A stretch of DNA of 64,000 nt, taken from positions 1,984,001 to 2,048,000 of the forward strand of contig NZ_FSRT01000001.1 of assembly GCF_900143015.1 (NCBI RefSeq), read 5' to 3'. Of this stretch, positions 8,043 through 18,595 are shown one piece after another. Origin of the DNA: Fibrobacter sp. UWB11 (GTDB taxonomy: Bacteria; Fibrobacterota; Fibrobacteria; Fibrobacterales; Fibrobacteraceae). Each line of letters begins with the position of its first letter. Position 1 is the stretch's first letter. Under the pieces are notes generated by a model that was not told the origin of the DNA, searched no databases, and saw nothing but the letters and a program-made list of their open reading frames with translations. The translations under genes were made by a program, and so were the position numbers.

Positions 8043-9341
8043 ATGAAATCCATTAAATTCATAGCTGCAGTAGCTGCATTTTGTTTCGTAGGTCAATCAT
8101 TCGCAACAGACTGGTACGTAAGCCCAAACGGCAAAAATAAAAACGAAGGAAAATCAACATCCGCCCCGCTCAAAAACATTTGGAAGGCTATAGAACTCGC
8201 ATCTGACGGAGATGTCATCCGCGTAGCAGCTGGTAATTATAATGGCCAGATGAAGCAGGGATGGATCAAGCTCGACAAGCCCGTGTCCATCATCGGCGGC
8301 TACTCGGACGATTTTTCCAGTCGCGATGTCGTTAAGAACAAGACCTTGTTCCAGCCGACGAACGAAATGAACGGCACCAAAGGCCAAGGAATTCTTCACC
8401 TCAATTACAAGGGCGCAAATTCCAAAGTCGTCATCGACGGATTCATTTTTGACCAAGGCGAAGCAAACAGCTACCACCCGGTTGAAGGCAAACCCGAAGG
8501 TGTCGAAACCGGCATGTGGCTTGAACCTCCGTCCAAGGGAAACACAACTTTCCCCTCCCTTAACAATTATAGCCTCTATGGTGAAAACTCTGAAGGCGAG
8601 CTTACCATTCAAAACTGCGTCTTTGTAAATGCCGGAAACATTGCATTGAACTTAAACCATGTCGCAGGCAAGGTCAAAGTTTTGAACAACATTTTTATTG
8701 CCAATAGAATCGTTGGCGCAAATGTGCAAGCCAAGCAAAACAAAGTCGACGCCGTCGATTATGAATTTGCCTATAATACCGTAATGTTCACCTGGACTCG
8801 CACCAAGTTGTTCGAAGACATGGGCTACGGCGTACGCGCCAACACGAACTGCATTACCCGAGTTCATAACAACATCTTAGCCCTCAACATGATGGCTGGT
8901 TTCGACAACACCAAGGGTGACCCAAAATCAAAGAAGGTCTATCTCGACAAGAACGCCTTCATCCTGAACAAGAAGGGTGACGTCACTGTTACTGTGAGCC
9001 CGAACATCCTTTGGCTTAATGTCGCCGATGGTGCATTCGAAGACTTGGAAGACGCTCCGAGCATCCAAAGCCTCAATGGAAACATTTCCATTAGCGATCC
9101 GAGCATATTCAAGGGAAAAATCAACCAGGCTTATTTGGAAGGTTTCTTAAACGCTACTTACACGGAACAGGCTTCGTACAACGAAAATTCCCCGGCAAAT
9201 CTTTTCAGAGCCGCTATGGGTCTCAACAAGCAGGGTTCCATCAAGTCTAAGGTATCTATGTTCATGAACAAGTACCCGATGGAAGAAGCTCTAAACCTCT
9301 TTGGACTCATGGAAGGTTACGGCGCTCAAAAGCAAAAGTAA
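8043..9341 (+). CDS. Secreted right-handed beta-helix protein
   Basis: 432 residues. The signal peptide probably ends at QSFA. The mature protein starts TDWYVSPNGKNKNEGKSTSA and continues PLKNIWKAIELASDGDVIRV, the DUF1565/pectate-lyase-like N-terminal cap. Repeating strands such as LTIQNCVFVNAGNIALNLNH and VKVLNNIFIANRIVGANVQA form the beta-helix. Such proteins bind or cleave acidic polysaccharides, which would fit a plant-fibre degrader. No catalytic residues can be assigned, so enzyme or adhesin remains open. AAGGAG lies before the ATG, and a hairpin terminator follows the stop. Confidence 0.8.
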   Translation: MKSIKFIAAVAAFCFVGQSFATDWYVSPNGKNKNEGKSTSAPLKNIWKAIELASDGDVIRVAAGNYNGQMKQGWIKLDKPVSIIGGYSDDFSSRDVVKNKTLFQPTNEMNGTKGQGILHLNYKGANSKVVIDGFIFDQGEANSYHPVEGKPEGVETGMWLEPPSKGNTTFPSLNNYSLYGENSEGELTIQNCVFVNAGNIALNLNHVAGKVKVLNNIFIANRIVGANVQAKQNKVDAVDYEFAYNTVMFTWTRTKLFEDMGYGVRANTNCITRVHNNILALNMMAGFDNTKGDPKSKKVYLDKNAFILNKKGDVTVTVSPNILWLNVADGAFEDLEDAPSIQSLNGNISISDPSIFKGKINQAYLEGFLNATYTEQASYNENSPANLFRAAMGLNKQGSIKSKVSMFMNKYPMEEALNLFGLMEGYGAQKQK

Positions 9342-9361
9342 TCCAGAAAACATGCAAAACA

Positions 9362-9389
9362 GGCACCTCAATCGAGGTGCTTTTTTTAT
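9362..9389 (+). terminator. Rho-independent terminator of the beta-helix gene
   Basis: GGCACCTC-AATC-GAGGTGC followed by TTTTTTT, 20 bases after the stop codon. Confidence 0.85.
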
Positions 9390-9424
9390 ACCGACTACAA
9401 TCAGCCGCATAAAAATCACTGGAT

Positions 9425-9491
9425 GGGGCAAAGCCCCTACTCCTCGGCTCGGTTATAAAAATGAGTTCACTCATTTTTGCAACACTCGCCT
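9425..9491 (+). repeat. Interspersed hairpin repeat, copy 4
   Basis: CTCGGCTCGG, then a 9-bp stem AAAAATGAG/CTCATTTTT with loop TTCA (9457-9478), then ACACTCGCCTT. It has the same orientation relative to the downstream gene as copies 1-3. The upstream hairpin is GGGGCAAAGCCCC (9425-9437) instead of GACGCC/GGCGTC. The promoter-abutting end is replaced by a different scattered sequence (CTTCGACTTCGCTCAGGATG). Confidence 0.65.
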
Positions 9492-9575
9492 TCTGAGTAG
9501 TCTTCGACTTCGCTCAGGATGACACAAACCTTCCTACCGTCGACTTCCTACTGTCTACTACAATTATTATATTAT

Positions 9576-11272
<1,697 letters not shown>

Positions 11273-11317
11273 CAGGAACTTTGTAACTAGTAAAAACCGT
11301 CCTATTTGGAGGTGTCC

Positions 11318-13117
11318 ATGGAAAACGCAAGAAAAATTCTCAACGAGTTTATCAAGAACAAGTTCTCTGACCAGAATGAGTTGAAGAAAGAATTGTTCAA
11401 AGCCGGCGTTGCAGCCTTGGATGAGGGCTGGACGTTCATGGACGCCACATTCCAGTTGGGCGGGAAAGCTAGGGACGAAGGGCTCTCGGCAGATGAAGTA
11501 GAAACGATTTTGCGAAACGCATTCTCCGAAGAAAAACGGAGAACAGAGCGCGAAGAAGAACAAAAAGCCGCAGCACAAGCCGCTTCGCAATCCGCACAAA
11601 CTCCGCAAGCACAAGCTGCAGCAGCGCAGCCAGGAGTAGCTCAAGGGGTTGCACCGGGCATGGCTCCAGGTTATACAACCATGGGACCAACAGTCATCTC
11701 GCCCATTTCGGCAACGATGATGCAGCAGATGATTGCACTCGGTCTCGACAACCAGTCTCTTGAATTGTTGCAAAACTTCAAGATTGACCCTGAAGCGCTT
11801 TCAATCCCGTGGCCTGCTTCGGACTGGCGCAAGGACTTTGCAAAGCTCCTTGCGGCAACGTTCAAACCAGACGAAACAATCGAATTCAAGATTTCGAACA
11901 CGCCAAAAGGTTCTCGCGAGCTCGTCTCGAACATTATCGGCCAGGACGAAGCGCTCAAGAAAATCATGAAGCAGCTCGACAGCCCCGATGGAGCGCTGTT
12001 GACAATCAATGCCGTAGGCAGCGGAAACGCCGATGCAACCGACGAAAGTTGGCGTTACCGTTATGTTGTCGTCGACAATCCGAAGATGACGCTCGCAAAG
12101 CAGCTCGCCTACTACAAGGCATTGAACCTTCCCTGTGCCGCCCTCGTGAACACGGGTGCAAACTCCGTACAGGCTTGGATCAAAATCGAAGCGACCGACC
12201 AGGAAGAATACAACGAGCGTGTCGATTTCCTTTTCCAGACGCTCGAATCGCAAGGCTTTAAAGTCGATGAAGGCAACCGCAACCCTAACCAGATGGTTCG
12301 CATGCCGGGCGTACTCCGCAATGGCAAGCAGCAGTACCTTATCGCTTTGGAACAAGGCGCCAAGAACTTCACGGAATGGCGTGAATGGGCCGAATACTCA
12401 CTCGACGGAAAACCGCTCATCGAACTTGCAAGCGATAGCGAAGAAGCACCGAAGAAAGACGTTACCATTATCGAAAACGTGCTACGCGCCGGTGAATTTT
12501 TCTTGTTCACGGCACCTCCGAAAAGCGGAAAATCGCTTGCCCTTTTGGACATGGCTCTTTCGATATGCTATGGCGAAGACTGGTTCGGCAACACGACAAA
12601 CGAAAACGACGTTTTGTTCATTAACATGGAACTCACCAAGTCCGTATTCTTGAACCGTCTGTTTACACTTGGCGAAAAACGCAAGCTCCAAGCGAATACA
12701 CCCAAGTTCGGTTTCTTGAACCTCCGCGGAACAGCTCTTTCACCGCTTGAAATCGCACAACTTATTGCCAAAAGAATTCAAGGCGCCAAGAAGCTCGAAA
12801 ACCACGATTACAAAGTCGTCGTTATCGACCCGATTTCGGCAGTTCTTCACAATCCCAAGTCTGCAAGACTTAGCGGATCACCGCACCAGAACCTCATGCA
12901 AATGGTGGATTCTATCATAGCCCTCACAGGCTGTGCAGTCGTAACTTCGTGCAACATAAACGAATACCCCTACCTCGAAGCACGTGCCGACAGCGTCATG
13001 TCGCTCTCGCCTGTAGAAGGTAGCCTGAACATGTACCAGATTAACGGTTCGTTCCGCGAATTTCCGAAGACTCTCGCCAAGGAATGTTCCTGGATTTATC
13101 CTAGATTTATAGTTTAA
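11318..13117 (+). CDS. Primase-like domain fused to a RecA-like (RepA/AAA_25) ATPase
   Basis: 599 residues from the ATG at 11318, chosen for GGAGGTG four bases upstream (an in-frame TTG lies at 11306). Order: a helical N-terminus, an Ala/Gln-rich linker (about 80-135), then a central part with LNLPCAALVNTGANSVQAWI and NRNPNQMVRMPGVLRNGKQQ. The latter resembles the archaeo-eukaryotic primase-like domains fused to replicative ATPases. The C-terminal RecA-like domain has Walker A APPKSGKSLALLDMAL and Walker B YKVVVIDPISAVL. Replication-initiation helicases of the RepA type share this ATPase. I see no clear primase metal triad, so that half may be a nucleic-acid-binding remnant. It is followed 21 bases later by a degenerate methyltransferase. 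Confidence 0.7.
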   Translation: MENARKILNEFIKNKFSDQNELKKELFKAGVAALDEGWTFMDATFQLGGKARDEGLSADEVETILRNAFSEEKRRTEREEEQKAAAQAASQSAQTPQAQAAAAQPGVAQGVAPGMAPGYTTMGPTVISPISATMMQQMIALGLDNQSLELLQNFKIDPEALSIPWPASDWRKDFAKLLAATFKPDETIEFKISNTPKGSRELVSNIIGQDEALKKIMKQLDSPDGALLTINAVGSGNADATDESWRYRYVVVDNPKMTLAKQLAYYKALNLPCAALVNTGANSVQAWIKIEATDQEEYNERVDFLFQTLESQGFKVDEGNRNPNQMVRMPGVLRNGKQQYLIALEQGAKNFTEWREWAEYSLDGKPLIELASDSEEAPKKDVTIIENVLRAGEFFLFTAPPKSGKSLALLDMALSICYGEDWFGNTTNENDVLFINMELTKSVFLNRLFTLGEKRKLQANTPKFGFLNLRGTALSPLEIAQLIAKRIQGAKKLENHDYKVVVIDPISAVLHNPKSARLSGSPHQNLMQMVDSIIALTGCAVVTSCNINEYPYLEARADSVMSLSPVEGSLNMYQINGSFREFPKTLAKECSWIYPRFIV

Positions 13118-13138
13118 ACAATTAACACGATTTGAAAG

Positions 13139-14509
13139 ATGTACAAACAAAACAATCGTTTTCCCCGCCGTACCGAAGGCAATAGAATAGGCAAGCCTCT
13201 CATCGGAGGCAAATTCCACGCCTCCAGAAAAACTGATATCCGCAAGGATAACGAACCCGAAACAAAGCAGGCAAAGTCTGACAAGCCTGTTGTCCGCAAG
13301 ATTCTTTCGTTCGAAGACATCAAGGCTCAAGTTTCGGCCTGGATGGAAAACGACCGCATTCCAGGAAAACTTCAGGCATGGTTTACTGCCGAAGCCACAC
13401 CTGAAAAATCCGACTGGAGAATCATCAAGGAATACCACGGAGCACAAGAAAATATAGTCGTTGAAGCCCCGTCCCGCGATATGAAGCCCATAGAGCTTGT
13501 AAACCGCGTCATGGAACAGCTTCACAAGGAACATTTGCGCATCTTTAAAAAGGCTTTGCGCCAAATTTGGTTCCGCGCCACAGGCGACGGACGTTTCGCC
13601 CTTCTCGTACAAGTGAATGTCAAGGGAAGAATATCGGCACATGGCTACAAAACGTTCATCGACTTCCTTGAACGCAGCTGCCCCGAAGTCATCAGCTGCC
13701 ACCAGATCCAGTGCCTCCCCGACCGTCTTTTTGACCCTGCCGATGCTCAAGGCATGAAAATCGAGGCGAAATGCGCCTTTGGCAGCAACTTTATGCCCAT
13801 TGCAAGCACAGGTTTCTGCATGCACGTTTTGGACTGGACCCCGCGCATCAAGGATGCTTGGCTCAACCTCCCCGTCCGTATCAAGGACGCCATCCATCCA
13901 AACCGCGAAGACAGATTCTTTGAATTCTGCTCCGGTTCTTCTTACGTATCAGCAAGCCTAGCCCCTTGCTTTAAGCAAGTCGAAGCACTCGATTGCCGCG
14001 AATCCGCTATGCAGTCTTCGAAGTTGAACATTCGAAATCTTGCAACGCAGAACATGCGTTTCCACCGCAGCCATCTGGACGCAAACTTCATTTCCAAGTT
14101 CTTCTCCAAAAGCGATAATGCCGAAGGCCGTTGGACGTTCTATATAAATATGAACTCCAATGACGTCATCACTTCGGAAACCATACTCACGCTCGCAGCA
14201 TCTAGGCCCGAAAGAATTCTCCTGCAAACTGGGAACCTGGAAAACGCCTCCAAGGCCATCAAATCGTTCAGAAATGAGGGGTATATGCTCCGCAAGAGCA
14301 TCCCGTTCTACTTGGAACCCGGTCGTGGCAACTTCGAAATTCTCTTCTTGTTCGTACCGGATCGAGTAGGCATTTTAGGCCAAAACCCAGCCCTTGCACA
14401 CCGTTCTCGCAATATTCAGCGCCCCAAAGAGAGTTTACAGCGCTCGAAAATGTCAGATATTCCTCATTTTGTGCAAAAAACGCCCACTTTTAAGCAAAGA
14501 AAAGATTAA
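13139..14509 (+). CDS. Divergent TrmA/RlmD-fold protein, probably not an active m5U methyltransferase
   Basis: 456 residues. After a basic, disordered N-terminus (about 1-55), residues about 150-440 follow the layout of RNA (uracil-5-)methyltransferases. RFFEFCSGSSYVSASLA stands where the SAM-binding DxxCGxGxFS loop belongs, and FKQVEALDCRESAMQSSKLN matches the following strand and helix. The catalytic parts differ: the DPPRxG stretch reads YINMNSNDV, and the SCNP motif with the nucleophilic cysteine reads LLQTGNLENA. I infer a methyltransferase fold used for RNA binding or another reaction. It follows the primase-like ATPase gene by 21 bases and probably shares its message. Confidence 0.6.
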   Translation: MYKQNNRFPRRTEGNRIGKPLIGGKFHASRKTDIRKDNEPETKQAKSDKPVVRKILSFEDIKAQVSAWMENDRIPGKLQAWFTAEATPEKSDWRIIKEYHGAQENIVVEAPSRDMKPIELVNRVMEQLHKEHLRIFKKALRQIWFRATGDGRFALLVQVNVKGRISAHGYKTFIDFLERSCPEVISCHQIQCLPDRLFDPADAQGMKIEAKCAFGSNFMPIASTGFCMHVLDWTPRIKDAWLNLPVRIKDAIHPNREDRFFEFCSGSSYVSASLAPCFKQVEALDCRESAMQSSKLNIRNLATQNMRFHRSHLDANFISKFFSKSDNAEGRWTFYINMNSNDVITSETILTLAASRPERILLQTGNLENASKAIKSFRNEGYMLRKSIPFYLEPGRGNFEILFLFVPDRVGILGQNPALAHRSRNIQRPKESLQRSKMSDIPHFVQKTPTFKQRKD

Positions 14510-14547
14510 ATTAATATTAGAATAATTATTTGCTTAGGGAAAAGTGT

Positions 14548-15705
14548 ATGCGATTTCTAAAATGCGCTTCGATCTGCCTTGGTCTTTCGGCTCTAATTGC
14601 ATCTGCCTATGTGGTAAAAAAAGGCGATACCCTTTGGGACATCAGTGGCGAATTTTTAAACAATCCGTTTGCCTGGCCGGACCTTTGGGAAAATAACAGA
14701 CACATTGAAGACCCGCACTGGATTTATCCAGGTGACTCCATCTATTTAGGTGAAGGCATTAAAGACGACGGTTACCGTCTCCCGAAGACAAAACCGTGCG
14801 AAGCGGCCATCGCCGATTCCAACTTGCCGAAAAACATCAAGGCCGTAGGCTGCGATGAACGAGACGCCCGCAATGGCGATTTCGAAAACATGCTTGGAAA
14901 TCTCCGCGACAAGGACAAGAAGCAAAAGAAGAAAAAGGCTGCTGACGCCTATTTCTACCAGAAGCGCCCTGAGCCAAAGATTTTCAACGGCTATTACCAG
15001 ATTCTCGCTCCCGAAATCTACACGCTCGATTCCATCAAGAAGGACAAGCGCTACTTCTCTATCCAATCCGGCGAAAAGAAAGTACCGATTATCCATATTC
15101 CTGAATCCGAAGTCGTTGTGGGCATTGGCCGCAAGACGGACGCAAACGTCAAAAAAGGCGACTTGATCGAAATTCTCGATGCACGCGCCATTGAAGTGCC
15201 GACCAACAATAGCAAGAGCTACGACAACTTTGCACTGGTCAGACTTTCGGGCTACGCCAAGATTACCGCCGTGGGCGATACGCTCTCTAGAGCAAAGATT
15301 GTCCAAAGTTTCAGGGAAATCAAGATAGACCATTCCAAGGCCCGTCTGAAACAGCCACTCAATATTTTGAACGTGTCCAGCTATACCCCCGTTCCCGAAG
15401 CAAAGATTGAAGAAATGGCAATGATCCGTTACACGATGGACCCGATGCTCATTATCGGCTCTTACGCCTATATCTTGGTAGACAAAGGTGCAAAGCAAGG
15501 CTATAACACTGGTGATGCCATCGCCATTTGGTCAGAAGACAAGACCGATGCAGGCCTTCCGCCAAGACTCCTTGGACGTGGCGTGATTGCAAGAGCTTCC
15601 GACAACGAATCCACGGTTCTCGTTCGCGAAATCTATTCGAACAGCCGCCGCATTGAAATTGGACACAAAGTCTCCGTAACACATCAAACAAACTTGGTCC
15701 AGTGA
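14548..15705 (+). CDS. Secreted LysM-domain protein
   Basis: 385 residues from the ATG at 14548 (TTAGGGA lies ahead; an in-frame TTG at 14530 is less likely). A signal peptide ([15 protein letters not shown]) is followed at once by a LysM domain, [20 protein letters not shown] to [12 protein letters not shown], which binds the glycan of peptidoglycan. The long C-terminal part (about 130-385) holds beta-rich segments such as [20 protein letters not shown] and [20 protein letters not shown], typical of LysM proteins of fibrobacters, spirochaetes and bacteroidetes. It probably acts at the cell wall. Its TGA overlaps the GTG of a small membrane peptide, ahead of a sensor kinase. Confidence 0.82.
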   Translation: MRFLKCASICLGLSALIASAYVVKKGDTLWDISGEFLNNPFAWPDLWENNRHIEDPHWIYPGDSIYLGEGIKDDGYRLPKTKPCEAAIADSNLPKNIKAVGCDERDARNGDFENMLGNLRDKDKKQKKKKAADAYFYQKRPEPKIFNGYYQILAPEIYTLDSIKKDKRYFSIQSGEKKVPIIHIPESEVVVGIGRKTDANVKKGDLIEILDARAIEVPTNNSKSYDNFALVRLSGYAKITAVGDTLSRAKIVQSFREIKIDHSKARLKQPLNILNVSSYTPVPEAKIEEMAMIRYTMDPMLIIGSYAYILVDKGAKQGYNTGDAIAIWSEDKTDAGLPPRLLGRGVIARASDNESTVLVREIYSNSRRIEIGHKVSVTHQTNLVQ

Positions 15706-15818
15706 CAAAGAACTTACTGATAATCATTGGAATTGCTATTTCGGTTCTGGCCATTTTTATGGCCGGAAGTGTCCTTATACTCAATTATCCTGAATTGTCA
15801 GCGCATATTCCATTCTAA
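15702..15818 (+). CDS. 38-residue single-span membrane peptide
   Basis: The GTG at 15702 overlaps the TGA of the LysM gene (GTGA), and the ORF ends with TAA at 15816-15818, 15 bases before the kinase start. The product begins [19 protein letters not shown], continues [13 protein letters not shown] and ends SAHIPF: one hydrophobic helix of about 25 residues with a short polar tail. The stop-start overlap suggests translational coupling. It could tune the neighbouring sensor kinase, as small membrane peptides do elsewhere, but that is inference. The risk is that it is chance coding; conservation in related genomes would decide. Confidence 0.5.
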   Translation: MTKNLLIIIGIAISVLAIFMAGSVLILNYPELSAHIPF

Positions 15819-15833
15819 GGAAGTGGGCTTCCA

Positions 15834-17882
15834 ATGCGGATTTCTCGTAGCAATCTACTCTTTCTTTCCTTTTTTGCGGGAGGTATTGTCTTACCGACAG
15901 CAATCCTCTCGTTTTTGAGTGTAAGAAACATTCAGAACGAAGCATACCTCGCGCAGAAGAACTATAACGAAAGTACGGCAACGTTCCGCGAACAGTGCGA
16001 ATCGACCGTCAGCAAAGAACAGAGCAAGATATTCCAGGAAGTCAAGTCCGCTTCGCTGTATCTTTACGAACAGCCGCACAGCCTACTTGACTTTGGCAAT
16101 GCCACGCAGTTCAAGACCGTGAACGGCATTGAAGCAATGTTCCTGTACAACAACGGAACACTGATTTACCCCGACATTTCGTCCAAGCACTTTTCAAAGA
16201 CTTCGGACTACTCGAACAGCCTCGCAAGCCCATTCGAGAAAATGATTTTCCGCGAGGAGGTTACATCGGCCATGCCTCAGCCGGCCAGCCTCTCGCGTTC
16301 GGCTCGCCAGCTGAGATTCTCGTTTGAATCCAAGGACGACCAGATTCAGAATATCCTTGGACTTGTACGCATCGCCTACAAGACCAAGGACTACGAAGAA
16401 GCACTCCGGCTCCTCAACATTCTCGAAGAACATCCGCACCAACAGGGTTACCTCCATTCGGACCTCACACGCTCGGTCAACCTGTTGCACTTCGAGATTC
16501 TCGTTGCACAAAAGAAGCACAAAGAAGCCGAAGATTACACACTCGCCGTTTTGAACCAGTTCTTGCAGAGTAAGAACATCGAAAACCTGCCCTCGGCTAA
16601 ATTTTTCTTCGAAACGACATTCACACAAATTCTCTCCTTCGAAAACCTGAGCCAAGAAAAGCGCGAAGCTTTTTGGAACTTGCGAGAGAACTTCAACCGC
16701 CAGCTCGGCTACATGGACATATTCTTTAACAACAAAGAAATTGTCCAAGCGCTTTTGAACAAGGAATCGACGTCCAAAAGCGGCATCGATATCATGAGCA
16801 ACAACAAGTCGACATTCATCAAGATGAGCTACCCCATCCTCTCCGGAGACCAGGTCGTGCTTGCCAAGGTGAACATCGACGAATACCGCGAGCGCATGCG
16901 TTCCAAGATCAAGACTTCGGCACAAGGCTGGAAGGGCATCCCCTATTCCATCACCGAAGGAAGCGACAAGACTCTTATCCTTGGGCATGTTTCGGACAGT
17001 TCCGCCATCATGACGCAAGTCATGCTAGACAAAGTCATTTCCTGGAACTTAACCTTGTACGAAAAAGGCTTGAGCGAAATCAAGAAAGACACGCGCAAAC
17101 GCATGTTCCTCATGTATGGACTTCTGTCGTTCTCGCTCATTACGGTTCTTCTCGGATCTATCGTGATGTTCAGATTCCTCACGCAAGAACACAAGCTCTT
17201 GGCCATGAAGGCAAACTTCCTTTCGAGCGTTTCGCACGAACTTAAAACACCGCTCACCTCCATCAAGATGTTTGCTGAAATGATGGCCCGCGGACGCGTG
17301 CAAAAAGTCGAAAAAGTGCAGGAATACTCGGGACTCATCGGCAAGGAGGCAACACGCCTCGAGAACTTGATAGGCGCCATCTTGAACTACACACGCATGG
17401 AACATGGCAAGGGCGGATTCCATTGGGAAAAGCTCGATTTCTCGGCTTGCGTGCAAAAGGTATTTGACAACGTCGAAGATATCGGTGTCGAAAAAGGACT
17501 TTTGTTCAATACTAAGATAGAGCCCGGTTTATACGTCATTGGCGATTACACGGCCCTGTACAGTTTGGTGCAAAACCTTATTGAAAATGCAATTAAATAT
17601 ACAAACGCCCCTGGTGACATTACCATAACGGTAGCCCCCGACGAAGACAGAGTCGTTTTCTCCGTTGCAGATACCGGCATAGGCATCCCCACTTCGGAAC
17701 AAAAAAATATATTTAATGATTTTTATAGAGTCGGTGACGAAATGACTCGCAGCACCAAAGGCTCCGGACTTGGCCTTGCTATTGTCAAGCGCGTAGCGGA
17801 ATCGCACAAGGCTACCATTTCGCTCACTAGCAAACCCGGCAAGGGCTCCACATTTACCGTACGATTCAAAAAGGCAGAATGA
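15834..17882 (+). CDS. Membrane sensor histidine kinase
   Basis: 682 residues. One membrane helix near the N-terminus (residues about 7-28) and a second at about 424-446 enclose a large periplasmic sensor part of roughly 390 residues with helical, TPR-like stretches (YKTKDYEEALRLLNILEEHP). The kinase core follows: H-box SSVSHELKTPLTSIKMFAEM (His about 468), N-box LVQNLIENAIKYT, G1 VADTGIGIP and G2 KGSGLGLAIVKRV. No HAMP or PAS domain is evident. Its stop overlaps the response-regulator start by four bases (ATGA). The LysM protein and beta-propeller protein in the same run suggest that it senses envelope state. Confidence 0.93.
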   Translation: MRISRSNLLFLSFFAGGIVLPTAILSFLSVRNIQNEAYLAQKNYNESTATFREQCESTVSKEQSKIFQEVKSASLYLYEQPHSLLDFGNATQFKTVNGIEAMFLYNNGTLIYPDISSKHFSKTSDYSNSLASPFEKMIFREEVTSAMPQPASLSRSARQLRFSFESKDDQIQNILGLVRIAYKTKDYEEALRLLNILEEHPHQQGYLHSDLTRSVNLLHFEILVAQKKHKEAEDYTLAVLNQFLQSKNIENLPSAKFFFETTFTQILSFENLSQEKREAFWNLRENFNRQLGYMDIFFNNKEIVQALLNKESTSKSGIDIMSNNKSTFIKMSYPILSGDQVVLAKVNIDEYRERMRSKIKTSAQGWKGIPYSITEGSDKTLILGHVSDSSAIMTQVMLDKVISWNLTLYEKGLSEIKKDTRKRMFLMYGLLSFSLITVLLGSIVMFRFLTQEHKLLAMKANFLSSVSHELKTPLTSIKMFAEMMARGRVQKVEKVQEYSGLIGKEATRLENLIGAILNYTRMEHGKGGFHWEKLDFSACVQKVFDNVEDIGVEKGLLFNTKIEPGLYVIGDYTALYSLVQNLIENAIKYTNAPGDITITVAPDEDRVVFSVADTGIGIPTSEQKNIFNDFYRVGDEMTRSTKGSGLGLAIVKRVAESHKATISLTSKPGKGSTFTVRFKKAE

Positions 17883-18595
17883 TTATGCAACAACACAGAA
17901 TCCTTATTGTTGAAGACGAAGAAATCATCCGGCTTGGGCTCCAGGATAACTTCGAGCTCGAAAACTACGAAGTCGAAACGGCATGCGATGGCGAAGAAGC
18001 TATCGCCAAGACGGACTCGTTCCAGCCGCACTTGATTTTGCTGGATGTGATGTTACCCAAGAAGAGCGGCTTTGAAGTCTGCCGTTTCATCCGCAAGAAA
18101 CATCCGGAATGCATAATCATCATGCTCACGGCAAAGACCGAAGAGACCAGCAAGGTTGCAGGCCTCGACATGGGCGCCGATGACTACGTGACAAAGCCGT
18201 TCTCGATTCTTGAACTTTTGGCTCGTGTAAAGGCTTTTCTCCGCCGCATCGATCTCCAGAAAGCACCGGCCAAACAGCTTTCATCGGTGGACGTCATTGA
18301 TTTTGCCGACATCCACATGGATTTCAAGAAGTTCGTTGCCACAAAGGGCGGTGTACCGCTTGAACTTTCCACAAGAGAATTCCAGATTCTCAAGTACTTC
18401 TGGCAGCGCCGCGGCGAAGTCATTTTGCGCGAAGACTTATTGCAAGACCTCTGGGGGTACACTCCCGACAACATGCCTTCGACAAGAACTATCGACAATC
18501 ATATCGTAAACTTGAGGCGCAAACTCGAAGACGATCAGGCAAATCCGAAAATCATCCTTTCAATCCGTGGAGCAGGCTACAAGTTCGATGCTTAA
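17879..18595 (+). CDS. OmpR/PhoB-family response regulator
   Basis: 238 residues. The receiver domain has the acidic pair in ILIVEDEE, the phospho-acceptor Asp56 in LILLDVMLP, the Thr of IIMLTAKTEE and the Lys of VTKPFS. The C-terminal winged helix contains LSTREFQILKYFWQRRGEVI and TRTIDNHIVNLRRKLEDD, the OmpR-type DNA-recognition region. The ATG at 17879 overlaps the kinase stop; an ATG two codons later is possible. It is the partner of that kinase. Its TAA lies inside the start region of the next gene (ATGCTTAA). Confidence 0.95.
   Translation: MIMQQHRILIVEDEEIIRLGLQDNFELENYEVETACDGEEAIAKTDSFQPHLILLDVMLPKKSGFEVCRFIRKKHPECIIIMLTAKTEETSKVAGLDMGADDYVTKPFSILELLARVKAFLRRIDLQKAPAKQLSSVDVIDFADIHMDFKKFVATKGGVPLELSTREFQILKYFWQRRGEVILREDLLQDLWGYTPDNMPSTRTIDNHIVNLRRKLEDDQANPKIILSIRGAGYKFDA

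Noticed and set aside
11318-14509. Prophage or plasmid integration
   Set aside because: Replication-like proteins are present, but there is no integrase, attachment-site duplication, structural gene or change in base composition.
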